Of a DNA stretch of 64,000 nucleotides, positions 1 through 7,562 are shown in pieces. Source of the DNA: Ruegeria arenilitoris (GTDB taxonomy: Bacteria > Pseudomonadota > Alphaproteobacteria > Rhodobacterales > Rhodobacteraceae); the NCBI RefSeq assembly GCF_042675705.1, contig NZ_JBHTJJ010000001.1. One strand, given 5' to 3'. The notes below the pieces were generated by a model. It ran no database searches, had not been told where the DNA came from, and saw nothing but the letters and a program-made list of their open reading frames with translations. Each line of letters opens with the position of its first letter. Positions within the stretch are counted from its first letter, which is position 1. Both the position numbers and the translations under genes were made by a program.

Positions 1-49
1 AGATCCGAGAGCCGATCAACTCGGCCAGGTTGACGTTGGTGTCGCCCAT
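1..49 (-). CDS. chpT: ChpT histidine phosphotransferase, N-terminal fragment (runs off left edge)
   Basis: Only 16 codons are inside the window, starting at an ATG on the minus strand (47-49) with an excellent GGAGG Shine-Dalgarno just upstream. The peptide contains NLAELIGSRI, which matches the start of alphaproteobacterial ChpT, where it normally continues into CHDLISPIG with the phosphorylated His. The first base of the next codon (T) is compatible with that Cys. ChpT passes phosphate from the hybrid kinase CckA to CtrA and CpdR; a cckA gene lies at 59.6-61.9 kb. The identification rests on a short peptide, so it is likely but not certain. Confidence 0.6.
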   Translation of the reverse strand, partial: MGDTNVNLAELIGSRI

Positions 50-95
50 GCGTACCTCCTGTGGTATCCGCCCATGCCCGACCCGGAGCCGCCGC

Positions 96-278
96 ATGAC
101 AGATCTGAATGCCATTCTTGCACCGGGCATGTATGTCCGCCACCCCGATTTCCCCGACTGGGGCGTCGGACAGGTCCAGTCCAACATCGCGGGCAAGATC
201 ACCGTGAACTTTCGCGACCAGGGCAAAGTGGTGATTGACGGAACACGCATCGCCTTGATGCCGGTTCTTGATCCCTGA
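96..278 (+). CDS. DUF3553 small protein
   Basis: A 60-residue protein. The ATG at 96 is preferred over an upstream frame-open start because CGGAG lies just before it and the domain begins here. The body (VRHPDFPDWGVGQVQS, then KITVNFRDQGK) matches DUF3553, a small beta-rich fold related to the CarD/UvrD C-terminal Tudor-like domain that in other proteins contacts nucleic acid or RNA polymerase. Its function is unknown. It is divergent from chpT and 108 nt upstream of olsB. Confidence 0.75.
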   Translation: MTDLNAILAPGMYVRHPDFPDWGVGQVQSNIAGKITVNFRDQGKVVIDGTRIALMPVLDP

Positions 279-386
279 AACTGGTTTAGGAAAGGTTAAC
301 GGTGTCCGCTACCCGGTTCGTGTTGCCATTCGTCGCGCAGCTGCGGTATCAGCGCTGGGATCGAAACAAGACGACGACCATTCCAC

Positions 387-1142
387 ATGCCGGATACGGG
401 CCCTTCATTCACTGTCAAACTTGCCGAAACCGACGAGGAACTGCGCGCGGCGCAGCGGCTGCGTTATGATGTCTTCGTGCGTGAACTGGGCGGTGGGGGA
501 GAGATGGTCGATCATGCAGAGGGCCTGGAACGCGACCAGTTCGACCCGTATTTTGATCACATGCTGGCCTATGACGACGCCACCGGACAAGTGGTCGGTG
601 TCTACCGGCTGTTGCCGGGTGACCGCGTAGCTGAAGTCGGACGGTTTTACTCCGAGGATGAATACGACCTTACCGTTCTGAAAAACAGCGGCCGCAAATT
701 GCTGGAACTCGGCCGGTCCTGCCTGCATCCGGACTATCGCGGCGGAACCGCAATGTATCATTTGTGGAATGGCCTCGCGAAATATGTGTCCGAAGGGGAG
801 ATCGAGGTTCTGTTCGGCGTTGCCAGTTTTCATGGCACAGACGTCAAGCACCTTGCCCAGCCTCTGTCGATGCTGCATCACAACCACTTGGCGCCACCCG
901 AGCTGCGGGTGCGGGCGCAGCCGGATGTTTTTCAGAACATGAACCTGGTTCCGAAAGATGCGCTGGATCGACGGGGTGCGATGTTGCAAGTTCCGGCCTT
1001 GATCAAGGCCTATCTTCGATTGGGTGGGTTTGTGGGCGAGGGGGCATTCATCGATCATGCATTCAACACCACCGACGTTTGCCTGATCCTCGACACCACT
1101 CGGATGAACGAAAGACAGAGACGCATCTATGGCGGAGCGTGA
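387..1142 (+). CDS. olsB: L-ornithine N(alpha)-acyltransferase OlsB
   Basis: A 251-residue GNAT-fold protein. The N-terminal AETDEELRAAQRLRYDVFV and central ELGRSCLHPDYRGG are typical of OlsB, which moves a 3-hydroxyacyl group from ACP to the alpha-amino group of ornithine to make lyso-ornithine lipid. The fold resembles LuxI-type synthases, but the length and the adjacent OlsA-type acyltransferase favour OlsB. It overlaps the downstream olsA by 14 nt, so the pair should be translationally coupled. No clear Shine-Dalgarno is visible before this ATG. Confidence 0.85.
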   Translation: MPDTGPSFTVKLAETDEELRAAQRLRYDVFVRELGGGGEMVDHAEGLERDQFDPYFDHMLAYDDATGQVVGVYRLLPGDRVAEVGRFYSEDEYDLTVLKNSGRKLLELGRSCLHPDYRGGTAMYHLWNGLAKYVSEGEIEVLFGVASFHGTDVKHLAQPLSMLHHNHLAPPELRVRAQPDVFQNMNLVPKDALDRRGAMLQVPALIKAYLRLGGFVGEGAFIDHAFNTTDVCLILDTTRMNERQRRIYGGA

Positions 1143-1983
1143 CGTGCCGAACGGCGCTGTCTGGTACAGCTCGGACGACCCGGACCCGGTTGAACTGGGT
1201 GTATGGGGCTGGATTTTGGTGATCCTGCGGGGGCTCCCTTTGGCTGTGCTGGTGTTCGGTGGTCTGATTGTTCTGCTGCTTGTGCGTCTGGTCGAGAGAC
1301 CCATCTTTGGCCTGCGTCGGCCAGTAACGCCGTTCATTGCCCAATTCGTATGTCGCAATGCGTTTCGAATTCTTGGGATCGGATTTTCCAGCTCGGGTGA
1401 GTTGATGCAGCAGCGCGGGGCAGTTGTGGCCAATCACACGTCCTGGCTGGATATCTTCGCGCTCAACGCCCGCAAGCGTGTGTACTTCGTGTCCAAAGCC
1501 GAGGTGGCGAATTGGCCCGGCATCGGTTGGCTGGCCCGGGCCACCGGAACCGTGTTCATCGAACGTAATCCCAAAAAAGCGCGCGAGCAGACCAGATTGT
1601 TCGAAGACCGTCTGAAGGCCGGGCACAAGCTGTTGTTTTTTCCAGAGGGCACATCGACAGATGGCCTTCGGGTTTTGCCATTCAAAACAACGCTTTTTGC
1701 GGCATTCTTTGCAGATGAACTGCGCGATTTCATGTATGTTCAGCCGGTTTCGGTTGTCTACCACGCGCCCGACGGGCAGCCGGACCGGTTCTATGGCTGG
1801 TGGGGGGACATGGATTTTGCCCCGCATCTTCTGAAAACGCTGGGCGCGCGGCGGCAGGGGCGGGTCGAATTGATTTATCATTCTCCGGCGCGGGTCAGCG
1901 ATTTCGACAACCGCAAGGCTTTGGCCGCGCATTGCGAGCAGGCCGTTCGCCACGGGCATGCCTTGGCGCGGCCAGAAAAATAG
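1129..1983 (+). CDS. olsA: Lyso-ornithine lipid O-acyltransferase OlsA (PlsC-like)
   Basis: A 284-residue inner-membrane acyltransferase. A hydrophobic segment at about residues 22-50 is followed by the PlsC motifs: NHTSWLD near residue 102 (the catalytic HX4D) and FPEGTSTDG near 171 (acceptor binding). The family includes 1-acyl-glycerol-3-phosphate acyltransferases. The 14-nt overlap with olsB argues for the second step of ornithine lipid synthesis, acylation of the 3-hydroxyl of lyso-ornithine lipid. Such phosphorus-free lipids often replace phospholipids under phosphate limitation in this group, although no Pho box is apparent upstream. Confidence 0.85.
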   Translation: MAERDVPNGAVWYSSDDPDPVELGVWGWILVILRGLPLAVLVFGGLIVLLLVRLVERPIFGLRRPVTPFIAQFVCRNAFRILGIGFSSSGELMQQRGAVVANHTSWLDIFALNARKRVYFVSKAEVANWPGIGWLARATGTVFIERNPKKAREQTRLFEDRLKAGHKLLFFPEGTSTDGLRVLPFKTTLFAAFFADELRDFMYVQPVSVVYHAPDGQPDRFYGWWGDMDFAPHLLKTLGARRQGRVELIYHSPARVSDFDNRKALAAHCEQAVRHGHALARPEK

Positions 1984-1996
1984 GGGTAAAAGCCCC

Positions 1997-2025
1997 TTGC
2001 ACCATCAGTCAACCTGCCGTATACG
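1997..2025 (+). promoter_or_regulatory. Predicted sigma-70-type promoter of rpsB-tsf
   Basis: TTGCAC (1997-2002) and TATACG (2020-2025) are separated by exactly 17 bp, 13 nt after the olsA stop. Transcription would begin near 2032, leaving a leader of about 120 nt before rpsB. Confidence 0.6.
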
Positions 2026-2031
2026 CGCGGC

Positions 2032-2151
2032 ATTCAAATCCGCAGGCGGGGTTTGGTCGTTTTGAGGGAGACATCCTCATCAAGGCCGCCGGTTGGAGCA
2101 AACGCTTCTTTCACCCCCGCCAAGGCGAAAACCGGAAAAGGAAAAAATAGC
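2032..2151 (+). promoter_or_regulatory. rpsB 5' leader with long-range pairing
   Basis: The leader carries GGCGGGG at 2045-2051, perfectly complementary to CCCCGCC at 2115-2121, enclosing about 63 nt. In many bacteria r-protein S2 represses its own mRNA through a structured leader, and this pairing could form such an element. No match to a described family is claimed. Confidence 0.35.
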
Positions 2152-2931
2152 ATGGCTCTTCCCGAGTTCACCATGCGTCAGCTGCTGGAAGCTGGCGTTC
2201 ACTTTGGTCACCAAACACAGCGTTGGAACCCCCGCATGGCGCCGTTCATCTATGGCGCGCGCAACGGCATCCACATCATGGACCTGACCCAGACCGTTCC
2301 GATGCTGGACCAGGCGCTGCAGGCGGTGCGTGACACCGTCGCCAAAGGTGGCCGCGTTCTGTTTGTCGGTACCAAGCGTCAGGCTGCACAGCCGATCGCC
2401 GAAGCCGCTGAAAAATCGGCCCAGTATTACATGAACCACCGCTGGCTGGGCGGCACGCTGACCAACTGGAAAACCGTTTCCCAGTCGATCAACCGTCTGA
2501 ACCAGATCGACGAAGCCATGGAATCGGGCGCTGAAGGCCTGACCAAGAAAGAGCGTCTGGGCATGGAGCGTGACCAGGCCAAGCTGCAGGCTTCGCTGGG
2601 CGGCATCCGCGAGATGGGCGGGGTTCCTGACCTGCTGTTCGTCATCGACGTCAAGAAAGAAGCCCTGGCCATCGCCGAAGCCAACAAGCTGGGTATCCCG
2701 GTTGTGGCCGTCGTCGACACCAACTGCTCGCCGGATGGTGTGGACTACATCATCCCCGGCAACGACGATGCTGCCCGTGCAATCGCACTGTATTGCGATC
2801 TGGCCGCACGTGCTGCGCTGGACGGCATGACCGCACAGCTGGGCGCCGCCGGCGTCGACCTGGGCGAGTTCGAAGAAGCACCGGTTGAAGAAGCCGTTGC
2901 AGAAGAAGCCGAAGCGTCGGCCGAAGCGTAA
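2152..2931 (+). CDS. rpsB: 30S ribosomal protein S2
   Basis: A 259-residue protein of normal S2 length, starting MALPEFTMRQLLEAGVHFGH. The open frame extends upstream, but the S2 N-terminus and a purine-rich GGAAAAGGAAAAAAT before 2152 fix the start. It includes the S2 signatures MAPFIYGARNGIHIMDL and VDTNCSPDGVDYIIPGNDDA. The last 25 residues form an acidic Ala/Glu tail, common in alphaproteobacteria. It is cotranscribed with tsf, as in most bacteria. Confidence 0.97.
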   Translation: MALPEFTMRQLLEAGVHFGHQTQRWNPRMAPFIYGARNGIHIMDLTQTVPMLDQALQAVRDTVAKGGRVLFVGTKRQAAQPIAEAAEKSAQYYMNHRWLGGTLTNWKTVSQSINRLNQIDEAMESGAEGLTKKERLGMERDQAKLQASLGGIREMGGVPDLLFVIDVKKEALAIAEANKLGIPVVAVVDTNCSPDGVDYIIPGNDDAARAIALYCDLAARAALDGMTAQLGAAGVDLGEFEEAPVEEAVAEEAEASAEA

Positions 2932-2956
2932 GCTGCCCGTCACGTAAATGACATAT

Positions 2957-2977
2957 GGGGCAGGGTAGACCTGCCCC
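2957..2977 (+). terminator. rpsB-tsf intercistronic hairpin
   Basis: A perfect 8-bp stem, GGGGCAGG (2957-2964) with CCTGCCCC (2970-2977), closes a 5-nt loop. There is no T-run after it, so it is more likely a partial attenuator or mRNA processing and stability element that tunes tsf relative to rpsB than a full terminator. Confidence 0.5.
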
Positions 2978-3007
2978 AATTCCGTTTGAATTGAGGAGAG
3001 CCAAGAG

Positions 3008-3883
3008 ATGGCAATCACTGCAGCAATGGTGAAAGAACTGCGCGACTCGACCGGCGCAGGCATGATGGACGCGAAAAAAGCGCTGACCGAAACCGGCGGC
3101 AACATGGACGAGGCCGTTGACTGGCTGCGCACCAAAGGTCTGGCAAAGGCCGCAAAGAAATCCGGCCGTACCGCAGCAGAAGGCTTGGTTGCCGTTCACG
3201 TCGAAGGTGGCAACGGTGTTGCTGTCGAAGTGAACTCGGAAACCGACTTTGTCGCGAAGAACGCCGAGTTCCAGGAAATGGTCGGCAAGATCACCTATGC
3301 AGCCCAGGGCGTTGACTCGGTTGAGGAACTGCTGGCTGCTGATCTGGGCGGCAAGTCGGTTGCCGACACGCTGACCGACAAGATCGCCACCATCGGCGAA
3401 AACATGTCGGTCCGCCGCATGGCCAAACTGTCGGGCGACACCGTAGTCTCGTATGTCCACAACGCCGCGACCAACGGCATGGGCAAGATCGGTGTTCTGG
3501 TTGCTCTGTCGGGCGGCGATGAAGCCATCGGCAAGCAGGTCGCGATGCACATCGCAGCCGTGAACCCGGCCGCTCTGTCCGAAGCCGACTTGGATCCGGC
3601 CGTTGTCGAAAAAGAAAAGCAAGTCCAGATGGACATCGCGCGCGAGTCCGGCAAGCCCGAGCAGGTCATCGAAAAGATGATCGAGGGCCGCATGAAGAAA
3701 TTCGTCGCGGAATCGACCCTGCTGAGCCAGCAGTTCGTTGTGAACCCCGACCTGACCGTGGAAGCAGCGGCCAAGGAAGCCGGCGCAACCATCACCGGTT
3801 TTGTTCGTCTGGAAGTTGGCGAAGGCATCGTGGTCGAAAAAGAAGACTTTGCTGCCGAAGTCGCCAAAGCGGCTCAGGGCTGA
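3008..3883 (+). CDS. tsf: Translation elongation factor Ts
   Basis: A 291-residue EF-Ts, the nucleotide exchange factor for EF-Tu. The N-terminal UBA-like domain (residues 1-50) carries the hallmark LRDSTGAGMMDAKKAL, and the EF-Tu-contacting core contains SETDFVAKN near residue 80. GAGGAGAG precedes the ATG. It is second in the rpsB-tsf operon and followed by two hairpins, the second a good intrinsic terminator. Confidence 0.97.
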   Translation: MAITAAMVKELRDSTGAGMMDAKKALTETGGNMDEAVDWLRTKGLAKAAKKSGRTAAEGLVAVHVEGGNGVAVEVNSETDFVAKNAEFQEMVGKITYAAQGVDSVEELLAADLGGKSVADTLTDKIATIGENMSVRRMAKLSGDTVVSYVHNAATNGMGKIGVLVALSGGDEAIGKQVAMHIAAVNPAALSEADLDPAVVEKEKQVQMDIARESGKPEQVIEKMIEGRMKKFVAESTLLSQQFVVNPDLTVEAAAKEAGATITGFVRLEVGEGIVVEKEDFAAEVAKAAQG

Positions 3884-3890
3884 CGCCTAT

Positions 3891-3959
3891 TCAGCCCGGG
3901 TTTTCCGGGCTGATCCAAAAACACCCGAAACCGGTTGCGCAACGCGCGACCGGTTTTTT
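3891..3959 (+). terminator. tsf double terminator
   Basis: Two hairpins lie in tandem. The first pairs TCAGCCCGG (3891-3899) with CCGGGCTGA (3905-3913) and lacks a T-run. The second pairs AAACCGGT (3928-3935) with ACCGGTTT (3949-3956), has an inner GCGC/GCGC stem, and ends in TTTTTT. Confidence 0.85.
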
Positions 3960-4229
3960 CTTGGCGAATTTTCCGATTGATCAGAGTAGTAATTGGAGGG
4001 CCCCGCAAGATGGGGATGGACGAGGCCCCCCAAAATTTCCGACATCGGCACGCGGACGAATAAGCGCCCTTTGTCAGAGCGAACGGAGAGCCTTGGGAAT
4101 ACAAAGATCCGTCCAAATGTTCCTTGGCTAAAGCCACCACTCACGGAACAGGATCAATGTGCAATTTCTGCGCAGTTTTAGGAAGTCATGTATTCCTTAC
4201 CTAAGGTCAACTGTCGTACGACAGCGGCT
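3960..4229. other. Intergenic region between tsf terminator and luxR-type gene
   Basis: There is no convincing gene. Short open frames on both strands overlap the tsf terminator or lack ribosome sites. The GGGCC-rich stretch at 3995-4032 can fold weakly. A perfect 14-bp palindrome lies at 4211-4224 (separate entry). Confidence 0.5.
4211..4224. promoter_or_regulatory. 14-bp perfect palindrome beside the LuxR-type gene
   Basis: CTGTCGTACGACAG is fully self-complementary and lies 5 nt past the stop codon of the luxR-type gene. It has the CTG...CAG outer pattern of lux-type boxes, but it could also fold as a short stem with a GTAC loop and serve as a weak terminator for that gene. Confidence 0.4.
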
Positions 4230-4985
4230 TCAGACCTCCATTACGAACATCTGATTCTGCAGCGAAGCCTTCAAAACCGCCTGTGCGGTCGTTTCGACGG
4301 AAAGAGCCTCGCGCGCCAGCCTGAGGTGTTTTTCAACAGTTGCCGAGGTCAGTCCCATCAGCAGGGCAATGTCCTGGGTGGTTTTGCCGTCACCCACCCA
4401 TTCCAGAGCCTCGCGCTGCCGCTTGGTCAAAGCGCGGTTCGGGGGATTGTAGGGCAGGGTCAGGATCTTGAGGTGGGCGATGTTGTTCATCAGCAGGATG
4501 TCATCACCATGCTCGGCCCACATCTCGTCCATCTCGTCCTGGCTGCGGTTCAGAGCGGCCAGCGAAATTGCCCCCTTCGACCGCATGGACACCGAAGTGA
4601 AACTGATCGTGTAACCGACAGTGATACCTTTCGAGCGGTTGAACTCGTACACCTTGCGTTCTTCGTTGGTCATCGTGCCGCTGGACATCATCTCGCGGAT
4701 CATGCTCCAGCTTGCGGCCCCTTCGTGATCCAATGCCCATTTCAGCATAGGCGCATGGAAATACAGACCATCCCGCAGGAAACCGTCCATGTATTCCTTG
4801 CAGTGATTGGTCAGGATCACGAAGTCTTCAGGGTCGCCCAAAGACGTTTGGGTGCGGTACTGTGTGTGTCCGTACAACAGGCGGTCAAAACCATACTTGG
4901 CCATCTGTTCGGTGTGCGCGGCCCAAAGCTCCTCGAGCGTTTTCACATAGCTCAGAAAGTTGAGGTATTCCTTGAGCGTCATCAT
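4230..4985 (-). CDS. LuxR-family regulator with autoinducer-binding-like domain (solo)
   Basis: A 251-residue protein with two domains: an N-terminal autoinducer-binding-like region (about 10-165) and a C-terminal LuxR helix-turn-helix (about 185-245, LTKRQREALEWVGDGKTTQDIALLMGLT-type, with TVEKHL in the recognition helix). No luxI homologue is in the window. Where AHL receptors usually have an Asp-Pro pair after a conserved Tyr, this protein reads YFHAP, so the Asp that contacts the AHL amide appears to be Ala; a following ASW Trp is kept. Its ATG overlaps the aroQ stop (ATGATG), so the two genes are coupled. The ligand and targets are unknown. Confidence 0.8.
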   Translation of the reverse strand: MMTLKEYLNFLSYVKTLEELWAAHTEQMAKYGFDRLLYGHTQYRTQTSLGDPEDFVILTNHCKEYMDGFLRDGLYFHAPMLKWALDHEGAASWSMIREMMSSGTMTNEERKVYEFNRSKGITVGYTISFTSVSMRSKGAISLAALNRSQDEMDEMWAEHGDDILLMNNIAHLKILTLPYNPPNRALTKRQREALEWVGDGKTTQDIALLMGLTSATVEKHLRLAREALSVETTAQAVLKASLQNQMFVMEV

Positions 4986-5431
4986 GCGCCGCCACCCTCC
5001 TGAAGATGCGCGGCCAGCGCTTCCAGCGCCAGAACATAGCTTTGAGCGCCAAAGCCGCAGATCTGCCCGATGGCCACGGCCGAGATGTAGGACTTGTGCC
5101 GAAATGCCTCGCGGGCGTGGATATTGGACAGGTGAACCTCGACTACCGGCAGTTCAGCCGACGAAATGGCATCCATCAACGCTATTGACGTGTGGGTATA
5201 CGCGCCGGCGTTCAGGACGATCCCGTCATGGGTCCCGCGCGCGCCGTGGATGGCATCGATCAACACACCTTCATGGTTTGATTGAGCGCACTCGACACGC
5301 AACCCGATCGATGCGCCATGCGAAACGCACAAGTCTTCGATCATCTTCAAGGTGGTATGACCGTAAACCTCGGGCTGCCGTGTGCCCAAAAGGTTCAGGT
5401 TCGGTCCGTTCAAAACAAGAATACTACGCAT
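4982..5431 (-). CDS. aroQ: 3-dehydroquinate dehydratase, type II
   Basis: A 149-residue dodecameric-type dehydroquinase that dehydrates 3-dehydroquinate in the shikimate pathway. Motifs in order are NGPNLNLLG at the N-terminus, the catalytic-loop Tyr in PEVYGH, ECAQSNHEG, LNAGAYTHTS and EVHLSNIHARE with the catalytic His. The length is standard. It is directly followed by the LuxR-type gene with a 4-nt overlap, an unusual pairing for a housekeeping aromatic enzyme. No clear promoter was identified in the 130 nt upstream. Confidence 0.95.
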   Translation of the reverse strand: MRSILVLNGPNLNLLGTRQPEVYGHTTLKMIEDLCVSHGASIGLRVECAQSNHEGVLIDAIHGARGTHDGIVLNAGAYTHTSIALMDAISSAELPVVEVHLSNIHAREAFRHKSYISAVAIGQICGFGAQSYVLALEALAAHLQEGGGA

Positions 5432-5561
5432 TATTTTTCTGTCCCCATACCTGTTTCATAGCCGCGAATTGAAAACGCGTCTACCGGCTTTGCTCTCATG
5501 AGGCGAGCGGGCGCAGGTCAGGTCATGGGGACATGCTGTGAAACGACTGTGAATGTCGTTC

Positions 5562-6557
5562 CTAGTCGATGGACACGACAACTTTGCCGAGAACCGACCG
5601 GTCGCCCAACATCTCCAAAGCTTCGGCGGCGCGGGGCAAGGAAAAGCGGGCGCTGATACGCGGCTTGATTTTGCCGCCATGATACATGGCAAACAGTTCC
5701 CGCAAGTTTTCGGCATGTCCGGCCGGATCGCGGAAAACGGACGCGCCCCAGAATACGCCGACGATCTCACAGCCCTTAAGCAAAGGCAGATTCAACGGGA
5801 TATTGGGGATTCCGGCCGGAAAACCAACGACCAGAAACCGCCCCTTCCAGGCCATCGCGCGCAATGCCGGCTCGGCGTAGTCGCCGCCAACCGCATCATA
5901 GACCACATCAACGCCATCACCGCCCGCCAACTTCTTGATTTCGGCAGAAAACGCTTTTTGCGCCTCTCGCGTCATCTCTTTGGAGTAGACGATCGCCTCA
6001 TCAGCGCCCAAATCCTTGCAAAACTGAGCTTTGTCTTCCGTGGACACCGCAGCAATTACACGCGCGCCCATCACTTTGCCCAACTCAACCGCGGCCGAGC
6101 CGACACCACCGGCGGCCCCAAGAACCAACAAGGTCTCACCGCCCTTGAGCCCGGCGCGATCCTTCAGCGCATGGTAGGACGTTCCGTAGGTGAAGATGAA
6201 ACAAGCCGCATCCTCGTACGGCATGGACTCCGGGATCGGAACGGCGCTGGCGGCCGGAATGCACAGCTGCTCGGCGAAACCTCCGTGGCCTGTCAGGGCC
6301 AGAACGCGGTCACCGATCTTCAGATCGGAAACGCCATCTCCGACGGCGATCACATCGCCTGACACTTCCCCTCCGGGCGCGAACGGGCGCGGTGGTTTCA
6401 TCTGGTACAAATCGCGGATGATCAGCGTGTCAGGAAAATTCACACCTGCCGCACGTACCCGGATCAGCACCTGACCCTTTTTGGGCGTTGGATCGGGCAG
6501 GGTGGTCAGTTCCAGTGTTTCCGGACCACCCGGGGCGACGCTGAGTAATGCTTGCAT
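5562..6557 (-). CDS. NADPH:quinone oxidoreductase (zinc-free MDR family)
   Basis: A 331-residue medium-chain dehydrogenase/reductase. The start at 6557 (MQALLSVAPGG) is chosen because it matches the family N-terminus and has GAGGA upstream; an earlier start would add 18 residues. It shows the QOR signatures AAGVNFPDTLIIRD near residue 40 and the nucleotide-binding GAAGGVGSAAVELGK near 150. No zinc ligands are evident. It reduces quinones or enoyl-type substrates with NADPH; the physiological substrate cannot be read. It is divergent from an SDR gene. Confidence 0.85.
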   Translation of the reverse strand: MQALLSVAPGGPETLELTTLPDPTPKKGQVLIRVRAAGVNFPDTLIIRDLYQMKPPRPFAPGGEVSGDVIAVGDGVSDLKIGDRVLALTGHGGFAEQLCIPAASAVPIPESMPYEDAACFIFTYGTSYHALKDRAGLKGGETLLVLGAAGGVGSAAVELGKVMGARVIAAVSTEDKAQFCKDLGADEAIVYSKEMTREAQKAFSAEIKKLAGGDGVDVVYDAVGGDYAEPALRAMAWKGRFLVVGFPAGIPNIPLNLPLLKGCEIVGVFWGASVFRDPAGHAENLRELFAMYHGGKIKPRISARFSLPRAAEALEMLGDRSVLGKVVVSID

Positions 6558-6711
6558 TTCGTATTCCGATCCTCGCCATTTGTCGGCCCGAAGGTCGGGT
6601 CCTGACACCATGTTGTCAAGGCAGATGTGAAATGCAATTCTGCACAGTGAAACTGACCCGACCTGAAATAGAACTCAGGACGCAACAAAAACGAATTATG
6701 GGGAGAGGCCG

Positions 6712-7530
6712 ATGACACCGGAGAACTTATTTTCGCTAGCGGGCAAGACTGCTCTGGTCACGGGCGGCGCGACCGGCATTGGTCGGATGGCAGCCGAGGC
6801 TTTGCTGCGCGCGGGTGCGCGGGTGCTGATCGCCTCGCGCAAGGGCGAAGCTTGCGAAGCTGTAGCCGCCGAACTGAACGCGCTGGATGCTCCCGGAACC
6901 GCAGAAGGGTTTGCAGGTGACGTCAGCAGCGAGGCCGGCATTGACGCGCTGGTCGAAGAGGTGAGCAACCGCACCCAAAGGCTTGATATCCTTATGAACA
7001 ATGCCGGCGTGTCATGGGGTGCGCCTATGGGACAGTTTCCCTATGACGCCTGGGACAAAGTCATGTCCGTGAATGTTGCCGGCATCTTTCACCTGACCCA
7101 GAAGCTGCTGCCTCTGCTGATGCAATCAGGCTCGGACGATGATCCTGCACGGGTGATCAACGTCGCATCGGTGATGGGAGAGGTTCCCATGGGAGATGGC
7201 GCCTACAGCTATTCCGCGTCCAAGGCGGCCGTCATCCATCTGACCAAGATCATGGCAAAGGAGCTGTCGCCCTACCGCGTGACCGTGAATGCCTTGGCGC
7301 CGGGACCGTTCGTTTCGCGCATGACCGCCTTTGCCACGGCTGACGAGGAAAAACGCGAGAAAGTGGGCAAGTCGGTCCCGCTGGGCCGTGTCGGGCGCGA
7401 CGAGGACATTGCGGGCTGTATGCTGTTCCTCAGCGGGCGCGGTGGCAGTTACGTGACCGGCGCCGTGATCCCGGTTTCGGGTGGAATCAACGTTCTGACC
7501 GGAGGAAACATCTTTGCCGATGCCCTGTGA
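6712..7530 (+). CDS. SDR-family oxidoreductase
   Basis: A 272-residue classical short-chain dehydrogenase with a strong GGGGAGAGG ribosome site. Motifs are TGGATGIG (cofactor), NNAG, the catalytic Ser in VASVMGE, and YSASK with Tyr167 and Lys171. The C-terminal VTGAVIPVSGG is usual. It oxidises or reduces a hydroxyl or keto group with NAD(P); the substrate is unknown. It is followed at 32 nt by a phosphotransferase and then an IclR regulator, suggesting one catabolic operon. Confidence 0.85.
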   Translation: MTPENLFSLAGKTALVTGGATGIGRMAAEALLRAGARVLIASRKGEACEAVAAELNALDAPGTAEGFAGDVSSEAGIDALVEEVSNRTQRLDILMNNAGVSWGAPMGQFPYDAWDKVMSVNVAGIFHLTQKLLPLLMQSGSDDDPARVINVASVMGEVPMGDGAYSYSASKAAVIHLTKIMAKELSPYRVTVNALAPGPFVSRMTAFATADEEKREKVGKSVPLGRVGRDEDIAGCMLFLSGRGGSYVTGAVIPVSGGINVLTGGNIFADAL

Positions 7531-7562
7531 AACCCGGTCCAGTATCAAGCGAGGCCGATCGC

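Noticed and set aside
387..1142. LuxI-type AHL synthase to pair with the LuxR gene
   Set aside because: The fold is similar, but the sequence and the overlap with a PlsC-type olsA point to OlsB.
3887..4144. 85- and 88-residue minus-strand open frames between tsf and the LuxR gene
   Set aside because: They run through the tsf terminator hairpins, and their sequences look random.
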